This document shows positions 16,880 through 26,192 of a stretch of DNA of 49,503 nt, in pieces. The DNA lies in the NCBI GenBank assembly GCA_035606355.1, contig DATNFO010000032.1, forward strand, positions 1 through 49,503. Reading direction: 5' to 3'. The notes below the pieces were generated by a model. That model saw only the letters and a list, made by a program, of their open reading frames with translations. It searched no databases and was not told the origin of the DNA. Source of the DNA: Sulfopaludibacter sp035606355. Its GTDB lineage: Bacteria; Acidobacteriota; Terriglobia; Bryobacterales; Bryobacteraceae. The position numbers were made by a program, and so were the translations under genes. Position 1 is the stretch's first letter. Each line of letters begins with the position of its first letter.

Positions 16880-19156
16880 ATGGTTTTGTCCGGCAATCGG
16901 TATTTCGGAATTTTGTGTGCGCTGGCAGCGGCATCCGGCGCGCTGGCGCAGCAGACGCCGCCTTCGACGGTGATCCGCACGGAAACCAGGGTCGTGCTGG
17001 TGGACGTGGTAGTGACGGATAAGAAGGACAACTACGTCCACGATCTGACGCAGAAGGACTTCAAGGTCTGGGAAGACGACAAGCAGCAGTCCGTCACCAG
17101 CTTTTCTTTCGAGGCGGACCCCGACGGTCCCAACCACGATCAGAAGCGGTATATGCTGCTGCTGTTCGACAACCTGAGCATGCAGTTGCCGGACCAGACG
17201 AGAGCACGCGAGGCCGCCAAGCAGTTCATCGATAAGAATGCGGGAACGAATCACTACATGGCGGTGGCGAATTTCAGCGGGTCGCTGCAGTTCGTCCAGA
17301 ACTTTACGAACGATGCGGACCGGCTGAGGAATGCCGTGAGCGGCGTAAAGATGTCCGTTGGACCAGGCGGCGGGTTCGGCGTGAGGACATCGATTCTGGC
17401 GCTGAAGTCGCTGGCGCGCGGCATGTCGGACGTGCCGGGACGCAAGATTCTGGTGTTCTTCACCGGCGGAATGCGGCTGAACACGGAGAATCAGAGCGAA
17501 CTGACGGCGGCGATTGCGGAGTGCAATCATTCGAACGTCGCCGTGTATCCGGTGGATGTGCGCGGGCTGTTTACGAATCAACCGGGGATGGATGGAATCG
17601 GAACTCCGGGGCGAGGCAGGGGCGGTCGCGGCGGCGGCGGAGGAATGGCGATGCTGCCCGCTTTCGGCGGAGTGCCGCTGATGACGGCATTCTTCGATCC
17701 GCAGCGCGGCGGGACGACTACCGGCGGCGCCGGCGGCACAGGCGGTAGCGGCGGCGGGACGGGCGCGACGGGAGGTGCGGGTCGCGGCAGCAGCGGAGGA
17801 ACCGGCGCTACCGGAGGCGGGACGGGGACGGTGGGCCGCGGAGGCTCGAACGGCGGCTTCGGCGGTCCGGGAACGGGTCGCGCGGGGACGGGCTCGGGAA
17901 CCGCGGGAAATGGCGGCAACGCCGGACGCGGCGGCTTCGGTGGCGGCGGCGGGAATCCATTTCCGGGAAATAATCCGAGAAACGGCCCGTTCAATAACAA
18001 TCGCGGAATCATCGTGCCTCCGGCGCCGCCATTTGCATCGGCGGACCAGAGCGCGCTGTATATGCTGGCGGACGGCACCGGCGGCAAGGTAATGCTGAAC
18101 AGCAATGACCTGCTGGGCAGCCTGGAGAAGATCGGGAAGGAGCAGAACGAATACTACCTGCTGGGGTACACGCCGCCCGAATCGCCCGAAGGCAGTTGCC
18201 ATAACTTGAAGGTGAAGTTGGATAAGGGAGGCATGACGGTTCGCGCGCGGACCGGTTACTGCAACGTGCATAAGGCGGATCCGCTGGAAGGCAAGCCGGT
18301 GGAAAAGACCCTCGAGACGGAAGTGCTGAGCAACGAGCCGGGTAAGTTAAGCGCTCCGCTGCAACTGCCGTACTTCTTTACGGGCGCCAATACGGCGCGC
18401 GTGGATGTGGCGATGGAGATCCCGACGTCCACGGTAAAGTTCGAGAAGGTCAAGGGAAAGCAGCACGCCGAGATCAACTTACTCGGCATCGCGTACAAGC
18501 AGGACGGCAGCGTGGGCGCGCGCTTCAGCGACACGGTGAAGCTGGATTTCAATGATAAGAAGGAAGCCGAGGAATTCGCCTCCAAGCCGATGCATTACGA
18601 TAACCAGTTCGATATCGCGTCGGGTAAGTATAACTTCAAGATTGCGTTTCAGGCGGGTCCGGAATGGGGCAAGCTGGAAAAGCCGTTGAATGTGGAAGAG
18701 TTTGACGGCAAGACGGTGACGATTAGTCCCGTGGCGTTGAGCAAGGATATTCACAAGATATCGGACACGGAAACGAATCTGGATGCCGTGCTGCTGGAAG
18801 GGCGCACTCCGCTGATTGCTTCGGGCATGGAAGTAGTGCCGAGCGCGAGCACGCGGTTCAAGAAGACAGACACTGCCGTGACTTACATGGAAATCTATGA
18901 GCCGGATAACGTGGACAAGGAGCCTCCGCAGCTCGGTGTGCAATTGAGCGTGGTCGATAAGAAGAGCGGCGCGGTGCAGGGAGATTCGGGCCTGATCGAC
19001 TTCACGAAATTGCAGCAGCAGGGAAGTCCGGTGGTGCCGATCGGGTTGAAGTTGCCGGTGGCGCAGTTGGCGCCGGGGACTTATCTGGCGAATTATACGG
19101 TGAAGGATAATCGCGGACGGACGGCGACGAGGAGCGTGGAATTCGAGGTTGAGTAG
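16880..19156 (+). CDS. Secreted VWFA-related protein with Gly-rich linker (acidobacterial family)
   Basis: A 758-residue paralog of the upstream gene. ATG 16880 is chosen because AAGGAGG lies seven bases before it; the in-frame 16862 start precedes that site. The signal peptide ends at GALAQQ. The opening TRVVLVDVVVTDKKDNYVHD with LTQKDFKVWEDDKQQS and the domain core LLLFDNLSMQLPDQ are family features. Residues about 245-385 contain a Gly-rich stretch that replaces a normal loop, after which the family segment YYLLGYTPPESPEG resumes. C-terminal residues 470-758 form beta-rich repeats. Probably co-transcribed with the upstream paralog. Confidence 0.85.
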   Translation: MVLSGNRYFGILCALAAASGALAQQTPPSTVIRTETRVVLVDVVVTDKKDNYVHDLTQKDFKVWEDDKQQSVTSFSFEADPDGPNHDQKRYMLLLFDNLSMQLPDQTRAREAAKQFIDKNAGTNHYMAVANFSGSLQFVQNFTNDADRLRNAVSGVKMSVGPGGGFGVRTSILALKSLARGMSDVPGRKILVFFTGGMRLNTENQSELTAAIAECNHSNVAVYPVDVRGLFTNQPGMDGIGTPGRGRGGRGGGGGMAMLPAFGGVPLMTAFFDPQRGGTTTGGAGGTGGSGGGTGATGGAGRGSSGGTGATGGGTGTVGRGGSNGGFGGPGTGRAGTGSGTAGNGGNAGRGGFGGGGGNPFPGNNPRNGPFNNNRGIIVPPAPPFASADQSALYMLADGTGGKVMLNSNDLLGSLEKIGKEQNEYYLLGYTPPESPEGSCHNLKVKLDKGGMTVRARTGYCNVHKADPLEGKPVEKTLETEVLSNEPGKLSAPLQLPYFFTGANTARVDVAMEIPTSTVKFEKVKGKQHAEINLLGIAYKQDGSVGARFSDTVKLDFNDKKEAEEFASKPMHYDNQFDIASGKYNFKIAFQAGPEWGKLEKPLNVEEFDGKTVTISPVALSKDIHKISDTETNLDAVLLEGRTPLIASGMEVVPSASTRFKKTDTAVTYMEIYEPDNVDKEPPQLGVQLSVVDKKSGAVQGDSGLIDFTKLQQQGSPVVPIGLKLPVAQLAPGTYLANYTVKDNRGRTATRSVEFEVE

Positions 19157-19161
19157 TAGCG

Positions 19162-19227
19162 ACCGGTCTCCAGACCGGTTGCAGGCAGCCGCGCACGCGC
19201 GACACGACAGGAAAGGATTCCTGTCGT
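19162..19227. terminator. Two tandem hairpins between convergent genes
   Basis: ACCGGTCT (19162-19169) pairs with AGACCGGT (19172-19179) across a 2-base spacer, and ACGACAGGA (19204-19212) pairs with TCCTGTCGT (19219-19227) across a 6-base loop. They lie between the stops of the VWFA gene and the convergent MFS gene; the second hairpin touches the MFS stop codon. A two-way terminator is the likely role. The first has the same ACCGG-arm style as the hairpin at 4008. Confidence 0.5.
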
Positions 19228-20324
19228 CACGTCTGTTTTCCGGGGCCGGTGGTGGCCAGGTTTCTTTGCAGGACGCTCATCAGTACGATCAGGACTAAGA
19301 CTGTCGCCAGGGCTCCGCGGAGATTCCCTGTTGCATCGGAGATTGCTCCGATTGCCCAGGGGATCGCCGCTCCTCCCAGTCCTCCGGCGGAGAAGATGAT
19401 GCCGGAGGCCGCGCCCGCGGGTTCCAGTGTCGTGTACTCGGAGACTACGAGCGGGTAGATTGGCGCCATACCTAGTCCACAGATTGCAACCGCGAGCGTG
19501 GTAAGGCCGGATGCCGATTGCGCGAGGAGCAGCGTGGCTCCGGCGAAGGCGCAGGCCATGCCTCCGAGGATCAGGCTTGCCGGACGGAGCGAATCGAGTA
19601 GCGCTGGAGCTAACGCGCGACCGCCGAGGAGTCCCGCCCAGAAGACGCTTGGGAGCACGGTCCACAGGGATCGCGTTCCAGTGGAGCGGGATGCGAGCGA
19701 CGCGACCCAACCGGCAACAGACGTTTCCGTGCCCACATAAAAGAAGAGCAGCGCGGCGGTGAGCGCCATGGCGCGCGAGAGGCGAAATGGGATGCGCGGC
19801 GGCTGGTTTCCGTGGGCGGCGCTTCGGCGGACCAGAGGAATCGCGCATAGCAGGCATGCCACGGAGGTCACCCACAACGGCGCGTGCGTGACCAGCGGCG
19901 GCGCGGCGATCGCGCCGAGGCACCACATCAGGTTCACAAACAAAATCGCGCGCGCATCGCTGCCGGGTTCGCAGGACGCAGCGGAAAGATTTCCCGCGGG
20001 GATGGCGAGTCCCAGTCCGCAGCCGTTGATTGCGGCGCAAACGACGGGGAGGGGCCAGGGAGTGGAAAGGAGCGCGACCGTTCCAGCGGCGCAGAGCAGC
20101 ATTCCCGCGGCAATCAGACGGAGATAGCCGAAGCGCGCGGCGAGCGGGCCGGCAAAGGAGGATACCGCGACGGAAGCGAGGAACTGCGCCGCAAAGAGGA
20201 GACCGGCGTCCTTATCGTGCAGGTGGAGTTGTGCCTGAAGTCGCGGGAGGAGGGGGCCGAGCATGACAGTGCAAACGCCTGCCACTGCAAATGCGCCGCC
20301 GACCGCGGCGAAGCGGCCCTGCAT
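19227..20324 (-). CDS. MFS transporter, probably sugar
   Basis: A 365-residue protein with about 11-12 hydrophobic helices. It has MFS marks such as DKDAGLLFAAQFLASVAVSSF, the loop 2-3 region GPLAARFGYLRLIAAGMLL and MAPIYPLVVSEYTTLEPAGAA. It is shorter than the 400-450 residues usual for the superfamily but complete at both ends. Its start overlaps the LacI-type regulator stop by one base (TGATG), so both are made from one transcript. Facing a TonB receptor and two glycosidases, it is the likely inner-membrane uptake step for the sugar released there. Confidence 0.8.
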   Translation of the reverse strand: MQGRFAAVGGAFAVAGVCTVMLGPLLPRLQAQLHLHDKDAGLLFAAQFLASVAVSSFAGPLAARFGYLRLIAAGMLLCAAGTVALLSTPWPLPVVCAAINGCGLGLAIPAGNLSAASCEPGSDARAILFVNLMWCLGAIAAPPLVTHAPLWVTSVACLLCAIPLVRRSAAHGNQPPRIPFRLSRAMALTAALLFFYVGTETSVAGWVASLASRSTGTRSLWTVLPSVFWAGLLGGRALAPALLDSLRPASLILGGMACAFAGATLLLAQSASGLTTLAVAICGLGMAPIYPLVVSEYTTLEPAGAASGIIFSAGGLGGAAIPWAIGAISDATGNLRGALATVLVLIVLMSVLQRNLATTGPGKQT

Positions 20325-21385
20325 CAGGTCACCGGAGCGGTGGATTCGCGGACCACGAGTTCGGGCTCGACGCTGATTTCGGCGGGAACGTCCTGTGTGG
20401 ATTGGGCGATGCGGGCGAGCAGCGTCTCCGCCGCCACTGCGCCCATGCGGGCCAGCGGCTGGCGGACGGTGGTAAGGGCCGGATTGTGAAACTTGGCGGA
20501 ATTCACGTCGTCGAAGCCTAACACGGAAACATCGCGAGGGACGTGCTTGCCCGCCTCGATCAATGCGCGCACGGCGCCTATGGCGGAGATGTCGTTGAAT
20601 GCCCAGAGGGCCGTGAAGTCTTCACCGCTGCCAAGCAATTGGCGGGCGGCCGAGTAGCCGACTTCCGGCGAGGGAGAATCGCCCTGCAGAGGAACGATCA
20701 GACGATCGTGTAGTTCCAGGCCGAGCAAGCCGGCCGCGCTGACGATGGCGTTGAAGCGCACTTCGCTATCGGAACTGAACGACAGCCCTTTGAAGATCGC
20801 GATCCGCTGGTGACCGAGTTGGATGAGGTGGCGCAGCCCGAGCTCTGCCGCAGAGACGTGATTCAAGACGATGTTAGTTACGCCGGGAATGTGTTCGTGG
20901 CCCGAGATGGATACAACAGGTACAGGAAGTTCCTGGGTAAGTGGCGTATCGACCGCAATTATTCCTTCGACGCAGCGTTCGCAAAGCAGGCGCGGGGCGC
21001 GATCGATAAGCTCGGGTTTGTGGCGGTGGCTGGTGACGAGGTAAACGTAATCTTTGACGAGCAGAGCGTCCTCAATGCCGCTGAGGACCAGCGATGCGTA
21101 CCCTTCGCTTAACTCGGGGAGCATCACTCCGACTAAGTAGGTGCGCCGCGAACGCAACGAGCGCGCAAAGAAGTTAGGCCTGTAGTTAAGCGATTTAGCT
21201 GCCGCGAAGATTCGGTCTTGGGTTTCCTTGGGAATGGATGCTGCGGCCGGCGAACCGTTCAGGACGAGGGAAACCGTCGTCGGAGACAGTCCTAAGTGCT
21301 TGCCCAAATCCCGCAAACTGATGGAACGAGAAACACGGTTGCGAGGGGCCGCGTCTTTGTTCTGCGCCAAATCGCAGTCTCGCAT
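20324..21385 (-). CDS. LacI family transcriptional regulator
   Basis: A 353-residue repressor-type protein. The N-terminal helix-turn-helix and hinge lie at about residues 22-75 (SLRDLGKHLGLSPTTVSLVLNG and NYRPNFFARSL). They are followed by a periplasmic-binding-protein-like sensor domain (GVMLPELSEGYASLVLSGIE, IQLGHQRIAIFKG, DFTALWAFNDISAIG, VSVLGFDDVN, TTVRQPLARMG). It would bind a sugar and release DNA. The divergent position to the TonB receptor, with a CG-centred palindrome in the shared promoter region, points to local control of the receptor and glycosidase genes. Confidence 0.92.
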   Translation of the reverse strand: MRDCDLAQNKDAAPRNRVSRSISLRDLGKHLGLSPTTVSLVLNGSPAAASIPKETQDRIFAAAKSLNYRPNFFARSLRSRRTYLVGVMLPELSEGYASLVLSGIEDALLVKDYVYLVTSHRHKPELIDRAPRLLCERCVEGIIAVDTPLTQELPVPVVSISGHEHIPGVTNIVLNHVSAAELGLRHLIQLGHQRIAIFKGLSFSSDSEVRFNAIVSAAGLLGLELHDRLIVPLQGDSPSPEVGYSAARQLLGSGEDFTALWAFNDISAIGAVRALIEAGKHVPRDVSVLGFDDVNSAKFHNPALTTVRQPLARMGAVAAETLLARIAQSTQDVPAEISVEPELVVRESTAPVT

Positions 21386-21423
21386 ACATTGTTAAGTGTG
21401 CGCAAGAGTTAATAAATTACCTA

Positions 21424-21453
21424 TTGACAATAATTTGGGGGCCGACAGATAAT
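21424..21453 (+). promoter_or_regulatory. Sigma-70-type promoter for the TonB receptor operon
   Basis: TTGACA (21424-21429, perfect -35 box) and GATAAT (21448-21453, five of six bases of the -10 box) are separated by 18 bases and lie 28 bases before the receptor start. The surrounding 60 bases are far more AT-rich than the flanking genes. Confidence 0.6.
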
Positions 21454-21464
21454 AAATCGATTTA
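21453..21464. promoter_or_regulatory. Candidate LacI-family operator (palindrome)
   Basis: TAAATCGATTTA is a perfect 12-bp palindrome centred on CG, the usual centre of LacI-family operators. It abuts the -10 box of the receptor promoter, where binding would block transcription. The regulator gene is divergent and its start is only 68 bases away, so autoregulation is possible too. Confidence 0.55.
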
Positions 21465-21480
21465 CGTTACTAGGGGGAGT

Positions 21481-24400
21481 ATGCGTTACGCCACGTCGCG
21501 CTTTTGGGCGCTGTTACAACCTTTGGTACTGTGCGCCTGGTGTTGTCTGCCCGGAACAGCGCAGGTTCTTACCGGAGCGCTAGTGGGCAGTGTGGTTGAT
21601 TCAAGCGGTGCCGGAATTCCCGACACCGCAGTCAAAATCACACAAGTTGAAACTAACGAAAACCGGCAGACCGTCACCAACGCTACCGGTACGTTCAGTT
21701 TCCCAGTAGTACCAGCCGGAACCTACACGGTGGAAGTTCAAAAAGCCGGATTTCAGACCGCGCTGCAGCGGGACATCGTAGTGCGAGCGAACACCAGCGT
21801 TCGTTCGGACTTCTCCTTGAAGGTCGGCGAGGTAACGCAGAATGTGGAAGTAAGCGCGACGGCGTCCACATTGCAAACGGAAGGCGCGGACGTGCGTCAG
21901 GAGATCGGCAGCAAGACGCTGGAAGATGTGCCGCTGCCGCCCGGGCGCAATTTTCAAAACCTGCTGATTACGGTTCCCGGAATCACGCCGCCGCAAAATG
22001 CGAACTCGGTGTCCGCGAATCCGGCGCGCAGCCTGACCTATATGGCGAATGGCGTGGCGCGCAGCGCGAACACGATGACGATTGACGGCGCGAGCGTGGA
22101 GAGCACCTGGCTGCAGCAGGTATCGGCATACGTGCCGGGGCTGGAAGCGATCGAAGTGGTGAACGTGGAATCGAACACTTACGATGCGGCGCAGGGCTTT
22201 GCGGGAGGCGCCGCCGTGAACGTGCAGGTGAAGTCGGGGACTAACCAGGTGCACGGGTCGGCGTTCGAGTACAACTTCAACAACGGCATGATTGCGCGGC
22301 CGTTCTTTCTGCCCTCAAACCAGCCGAATCCGAAATCGATTCTCAACGATTTCGGGGGCACCATCGGCGGCCCGATCAAGAAAGACAAGCTGTTCTACTT
22401 TGTCAGTTACGACGGCATTCTGACGCGGCAGGCGGCGAACGGATACTATACGGTTCCGACCGCGGCGATCCGCTCCGGAGATATGTCCGCCGATCCAACG
22501 CCCATTTACGATCCGGGCACGGGCGCGGCGAACGGCACAGGGCGAACACCCTTCACCGGCAACATCATTCCGGCAAACAAGATCAGTCCGATTGCGGCGC
22601 AGATTGCCGCTTTGACTCCGCTGCCGAATGTGCCGGGCAACCTGCTGTCCAACAACTACTTTGCAAGCGCCCCTTACAAGCATAACCGGGATACTACGGA
22701 TGCGAAAGTGACTTACAACGTCACCGATAAGCTGAATCTGGGGGTACGGTTCGGCTGGCTGCATTTCTTCATGAACGATCCGCCGGCGTTCGGCGCGCTG
22801 GGCGGTCCGCAGCTGGGGTCCACAGGGGGCGCGGAAGGCACGGGAACGGGGAACGTGTTCAGCAACACCGTGACCGCGAATTACGTGGTATCGCCGCGCT
22901 TTGTGGTGGACGGATATTTCGGTTACACGCTGCAGGATATCAACCAGGAGCCTCCCGGACTGAACCAGAACGTAGGACTGGACGTACTGCACATACCGGG
23001 TACTAATGGCTCAAATACCGCGGAAGGCGGATGGCCGGCGTTTTCGGTGAGCAGTTACACGGCTCTGGGTAACCAGAGCACGGTGCCCTTCTATTTTCAC
23101 AACGGCAACTACCAATATGTTGCGAACGGCAATTGGACGAACGGCGCGCACACGGTTCGTTTCGGCGTAGACACGCTGAAGAAGAACCTGAATATGTTTC
23201 AGGAGTTAAACCAGGCGTCGGGAAGCTTCAGTTTCGCTAACGGGATCACGGGACTTTCCGGCGGACCCGCTCAGAATCAGTACAACAGCTACGCGGCGTT
23301 CCTGCTGGGGTTGCCTTCCAGTATCACGAAGGGTGAAGAGAACGGCAACAATATCAACTCGGAGTGGTTTTACTCGCTGTACGCGCAGGATAAGTGGCAA
23401 GTCTCGCGGAAAGTGACGCTCACCTATGGACTCCGGTGGGAGTACTTCGCGCCGCCGCGGGGCGATATGCTGCGCTATGACGCAGCCACCAACACGATGC
23501 AAATCTGCGGCAGCAAGGCCGTGCCGGACGAGACGTGCGGGACGAAGTTCAGCAGGAAGCTGTTCGCGCCGCGACTCGGAATCGCATACCGGCCGACGGA
23601 GAGCATGGTGCTGCGCGCCGGTTACGGAATCAGCTACGACCCGACGTTCGTCGGGCAACAATTGCTGCGCATCTATCCGAACCAGATCTCGTATTCGCTG
23701 AGCGGACCGAATTCGTTCACTCCCGTCACCTCACTGGCTGCCGGAATTCCTCCGCTGGTATTTCCGGACCTCGGTTCAGGAATCATTCCGATGCCTACCG
23801 CGGTGAGCCTCAATTCATTCGGGGACGAGTATGTTCGCTCCTATGTGCAGAGCTGGAATGTCATGCTGCAGAAACAGTTCCGCGGCGGGTTCACTGGCGA
23901 AATAGGGTATGTGGCTACGCGCCAGGTGAAGATGGAATACGAAATGAACATCAATGCCGGCATGGTGCTGGGCGCGGGAACCGCCGGCGAGATACTCAAT
24001 CAGAAGTTCGGGCGCACTGCGACGACTAACTTCTTCGAACCGTTCGGCCACAGCCATTACGACGCGCTACAGGCGTCGCTAAACCGCCGGTTCCGCGGCG
24101 GAGCCATGTTAGGCGTGCACTATACCTTCTCTAAGTCGATCAGTATGTGCTGCGCGGACTCGGAGGACTCAGGGCCGGAGATCAAGATTCCGCAGTATCA
24201 GGACCGCAACCGCGCGGTGAATCCGTTCGACCGGACGCAGGTGTTCACCATCACCGGTCTGGCTGAGCTGCCCTTCGGCCGCGGCAAGAAGATGCTAAGC
24301 GGGGGCGGCGTCGTTACCAAGGTGGTTTCCGGCTGGCAGGTCAACGGGCTTTTCAATGCGTACACCGGGCTGGCGTTTACGGTGACGGCATCCGCTACTT

Positions 24401-24828
24401 CGCTGAACGCGCCGAGCAATACGCAGTTGGCCGACCAGATTAAGCCGAGCGTGGCGATTCTGGGCGGCGTAGGTCCGGGGCAGAGTTGGTTCGATCCGCT
24501 GGCTTATGCGCCGGTGACGGCGGTGCGCTTCGGGAACTCGGGGTTCAACTCGCTGCGCGGTCCGGGGCAAGTGAACCTGGACGCATCGCTGTTCCGCACG
24601 TTTCGCGTGACGGAGCGTGTAGCGGCTCAGTTCCGCGCTCAGGTGTTCAACGCGTCCAATACGCCGCACTTCGGGTTGCCCTCCTCCAGCGTGAATAACC
24701 TGGTGCTGAATGCCAACGGCACAATCAACAACCTGGGCGGCTTCACGATAATTAACTCTACGACCGGCACGGGCCGCGAGGGCGTAGATCAGCGCGTGTT
24801 CGAGTTAGCGCTGCGCATCAGGTTCTAA
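21481..24828 (+). CDS. TonB-dependent receptor, Oar-like (acidobacterial type)
   Basis: A 1115-residue outer-membrane receptor. ATG 21481 is chosen because a GGGGGAG site precedes it by 2-8 bases and the signal peptide (LLQPLVLCAWCCLPGTAQ) begins there; the earlier start at 21424 lies inside the promoter. Residues about 30-110 are a carboxypeptidase-regulatory-like domain (GALVGSVVDSSGAGIPDTAV, GTFSFPVVPAGTYTVEVQ). A plug follows (GRNFQNLLITVPGITPPQ, MTIDGASVESTWLQQ, VKSGTNQVHGSAFEY, GGTIGGPIKKDKLFYFVSYDG). A beta-barrel of aromatic-rich strands completes the protein and ends in Phe. It would import oligosaccharide across the outer membrane using TonB energy. The first GH144-type gene follows after one base. 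Confidence 0.92.
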   Translation: MRYATSRFWALLQPLVLCAWCCLPGTAQVLTGALVGSVVDSSGAGIPDTAVKITQVETNENRQTVTNATGTFSFPVVPAGTYTVEVQKAGFQTALQRDIVVRANTSVRSDFSLKVGEVTQNVEVSATASTLQTEGADVRQEIGSKTLEDVPLPPGRNFQNLLITVPGITPPQNANSVSANPARSLTYMANGVARSANTMTIDGASVESTWLQQVSAYVPGLEAIEVVNVESNTYDAAQGFAGGAAVNVQVKSGTNQVHGSAFEYNFNNGMIARPFFLPSNQPNPKSILNDFGGTIGGPIKKDKLFYFVSYDGILTRQAANGYYTVPTAAIRSGDMSADPTPIYDPGTGAANGTGRTPFTGNIIPANKISPIAAQIAALTPLPNVPGNLLSNNYFASAPYKHNRDTTDAKVTYNVTDKLNLGVRFGWLHFFMNDPPAFGALGGPQLGSTGGAEGTGTGNVFSNTVTANYVVSPRFVVDGYFGYTLQDINQEPPGLNQNVGLDVLHIPGTNGSNTAEGGWPAFSVSSYTALGNQSTVPFYFHNGNYQYVANGNWTNGAHTVRFGVDTLKKNLNMFQELNQASGSFSFANGITGLSGGPAQNQYNSYAAFLLGLPSSITKGEENGNNINSEWFYSLYAQDKWQVSRKVTLTYGLRWEYFAPPRGDMLRYDAATNTMQICGSKAVPDETCGTKFSRKLFAPRLGIAYRPTESMVLRAGYGISYDPTFVGQQLLRIYPNQISYSLSGPNSFTPVTSLAAGIPPLVFPDLGSGIIPMPTAVSLNSFGDEYVRSYVQSWNVMLQKQFRGGFTGEIGYVATRQVKMEYEMNINAGMVLGAGTAGEILNQKFGRTATTNFFEPFGHSHYDALQASLNRRFRGGAMLGVHYTFSKSISMCCADSEDSGPEIKIPQYQDRNRAVNPFDRTQVFTITGLAELPFGRGKKMLSGGGVVTKVVSGWQVNGLFNAYTGLAFTVTASATSLNAPSNTQLADQIKPSVAILGGVGPGQSWFDPLAYAPVTAVRFGNSGFNSLRGPGQVNLDASLFRTFRVTERVAAQFRAQVFNASNTPHFGLPSSSVNNLVLNANGTINNLGGFTIINSTTGTGREGVDQRVFELALRIRF

Positions 24829-24829
24829 C

Positions 24830-26188
24830 ATGAGCCTGAATCGACGGCGGGTTTTGGGCTTCGGCGCCGGACTATTGTTCGGCGGTGTGCTGGGGGGCGC
24901 GGAGCAGGGAAGTCTCAGTCCGGCTGACGAGGCATTCTTGGAGGATGTCAGCCGGCGGAGCTTCCGGTATTTTTGGGAGCAGGGCGACCCCAAAACCGGA
25001 ATCACTCGCGGACGGGCGCGCTTCGACGGCAGCGAATATCCGGAGGAGCGCCGCGACGTCGGCAGCACGGGAGATACGGGCTTCGGGCTAACGGCGATGT
25101 GCATTGGCGCGGAGCGGAAGTGGGTCGGCCGGGGCGAGGCGCGCGAGCGGGTTCGGAACACACTGCGGGCGTATGCCGAGGGTCCGGTAGAGAACGAGCA
25201 CGGGTGGTTCTATCACTGGATCAACGTGAAGACCGGAAAGCGGACTGGCGCGACCTTCGATACGGCGACGCGCGCAGTGCCTGACGGCAAGGAACTGAAG
25301 CGGCCGAAGAGTGAGATATCGACCAGCGATGCCACGTGGCTGGTGTGCGGGGCCATCACGGCGCGCGAGTATTTTCGCGACGACGCGCAGATCGGACGGC
25401 TGGCAAACCGGATTTACGAGCGCATGGATTACGCGTGGATGCGCAATGGACACCCGACGCTGCTGGCCCACGGATGGATGCCCGAATCGGGGTTCCTCCC
25501 CGCGCGATACGAGAAGTACTGCCAGTTAGCGGCGATGTATCTGCTGGGGATGGCGTCGCCTGCGCACGCGCTGCCGGCTGATGCGTGGTATGCATGGGAG
25601 CGCAATCCGTACGAGTATGACGGATATAAGTACATCGGCAATTCACTGCTTTGGACTTATCAGTATCCGTTTGCGTGGTTCGATCTGCGAGGCCGCAGGG
25701 AAGCTCGGGGTTCGCGCGTCAATTACTTCGAGAACTCATCGACGGCGACGCGGGCACACCGGCAGTTCTGTATTGACCTGGATAAAGAATTCCCGGGATG
25801 TTACTCGAAGGAAATATGGGGAATTACAAGCTCCATGAGTAAGTCGGGATATAAGGCGTGGGGCGGTCCGCCAAAACGCGGCGGCGTGGATGGCAGCGTA
25901 GTGCCGTGCGCGCCCGGCGGGAGCCTGATGTTTACTCCGGACATCGCGCTGCCTGCGCTGCGCGCCATGAGAGAGCGGTTCGGCGATAAGATCTACGGGC
26001 GCTATGGGTTCGCGGATGCATTTCACCCCGTGAATGGATGGGTAAGTCAGGACACAATTGCTTTGGACGTTGGGATTACGCTGCTTTCGGCGGAAAATCT
26101 GCGCAGCGGCAATGTGTGGAAGTGGTTCACCGGGAGCGCGGAAGCACAGCGCGCGCTGCGGCTTGCAGAACTGAAGGTGGAGGGATAG
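24830..26188 (+). CDS. Glycoamylase-like exported enzyme (GH144 / PF10091 type)
   Basis: A 452-residue protein with an N-terminal twin-arginine-like segment (NRRRVLGFGAGLLFGG), suggesting export in folded form. The body matches the glycoamylase-like family: FLEDVSRRSFRYFWEQ, GYGFTAM-type segment TGFGLTAMCIGAERK, HGWFYHWINVKTGKRTG, GWMPESGFLPARYEKYCQ, WGITSSMSKSGYKAWGGPP, VPCAPGGSLMFTPD and YGRYGFADAFHP. Characterised members of this family act on beta-1,2-glucans (GH144), not on starch, although databases often say glucoamylase. The start is one base after the TonB receptor stop, so uptake and degradation are coupled. A paralog follows directly. Confidence 0.82.
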   Translation: MSLNRRRVLGFGAGLLFGGVLGGAEQGSLSPADEAFLEDVSRRSFRYFWEQGDPKTGITRGRARFDGSEYPEERRDVGSTGDTGFGLTAMCIGAERKWVGRGEARERVRNTLRAYAEGPVENEHGWFYHWINVKTGKRTGATFDTATRAVPDGKELKRPKSEISTSDATWLVCGAITAREYFRDDAQIGRLANRIYERMDYAWMRNGHPTLLAHGWMPESGFLPARYEKYCQLAAMYLLGMASPAHALPADAWYAWERNPYEYDGYKYIGNSLLWTYQYPFAWFDLRGRREARGSRVNYFENSSTATRAHRQFCIDLDKEFPGCYSKEIWGITSSMSKSGYKAWGGPPKRGGVDGSVVPCAPGGSLMFTPDIALPALRAMRERFGDKIYGRYGFADAFHPVNGWVSQDTIALDVGITLLSAENLRSGNVWKWFTGSAEAQRALRLAELKVEG

Positions 26189-26192
26189 GAGG

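Noticed and set aside
15111..16934. A 607-residue open frame antisense to the first VWFA-related gene
   Set aside because: It is the reverse-complement shadow of a GC-rich coding region: rich in Arg, His and Leu, without motifs, and fully covered by a well-supported gene. The same holds for the long antisense frames at 4894-6192, 16850-18271 and 9343-10380.
21386..21420. Second palindromic operator in TTAAGTGTGCGCAAGAGTTAA near the regulator start
   Set aside because: Only the outer TTAA arms and a few inner bases match; too weak beside the perfect palindrome at 21453-21464.
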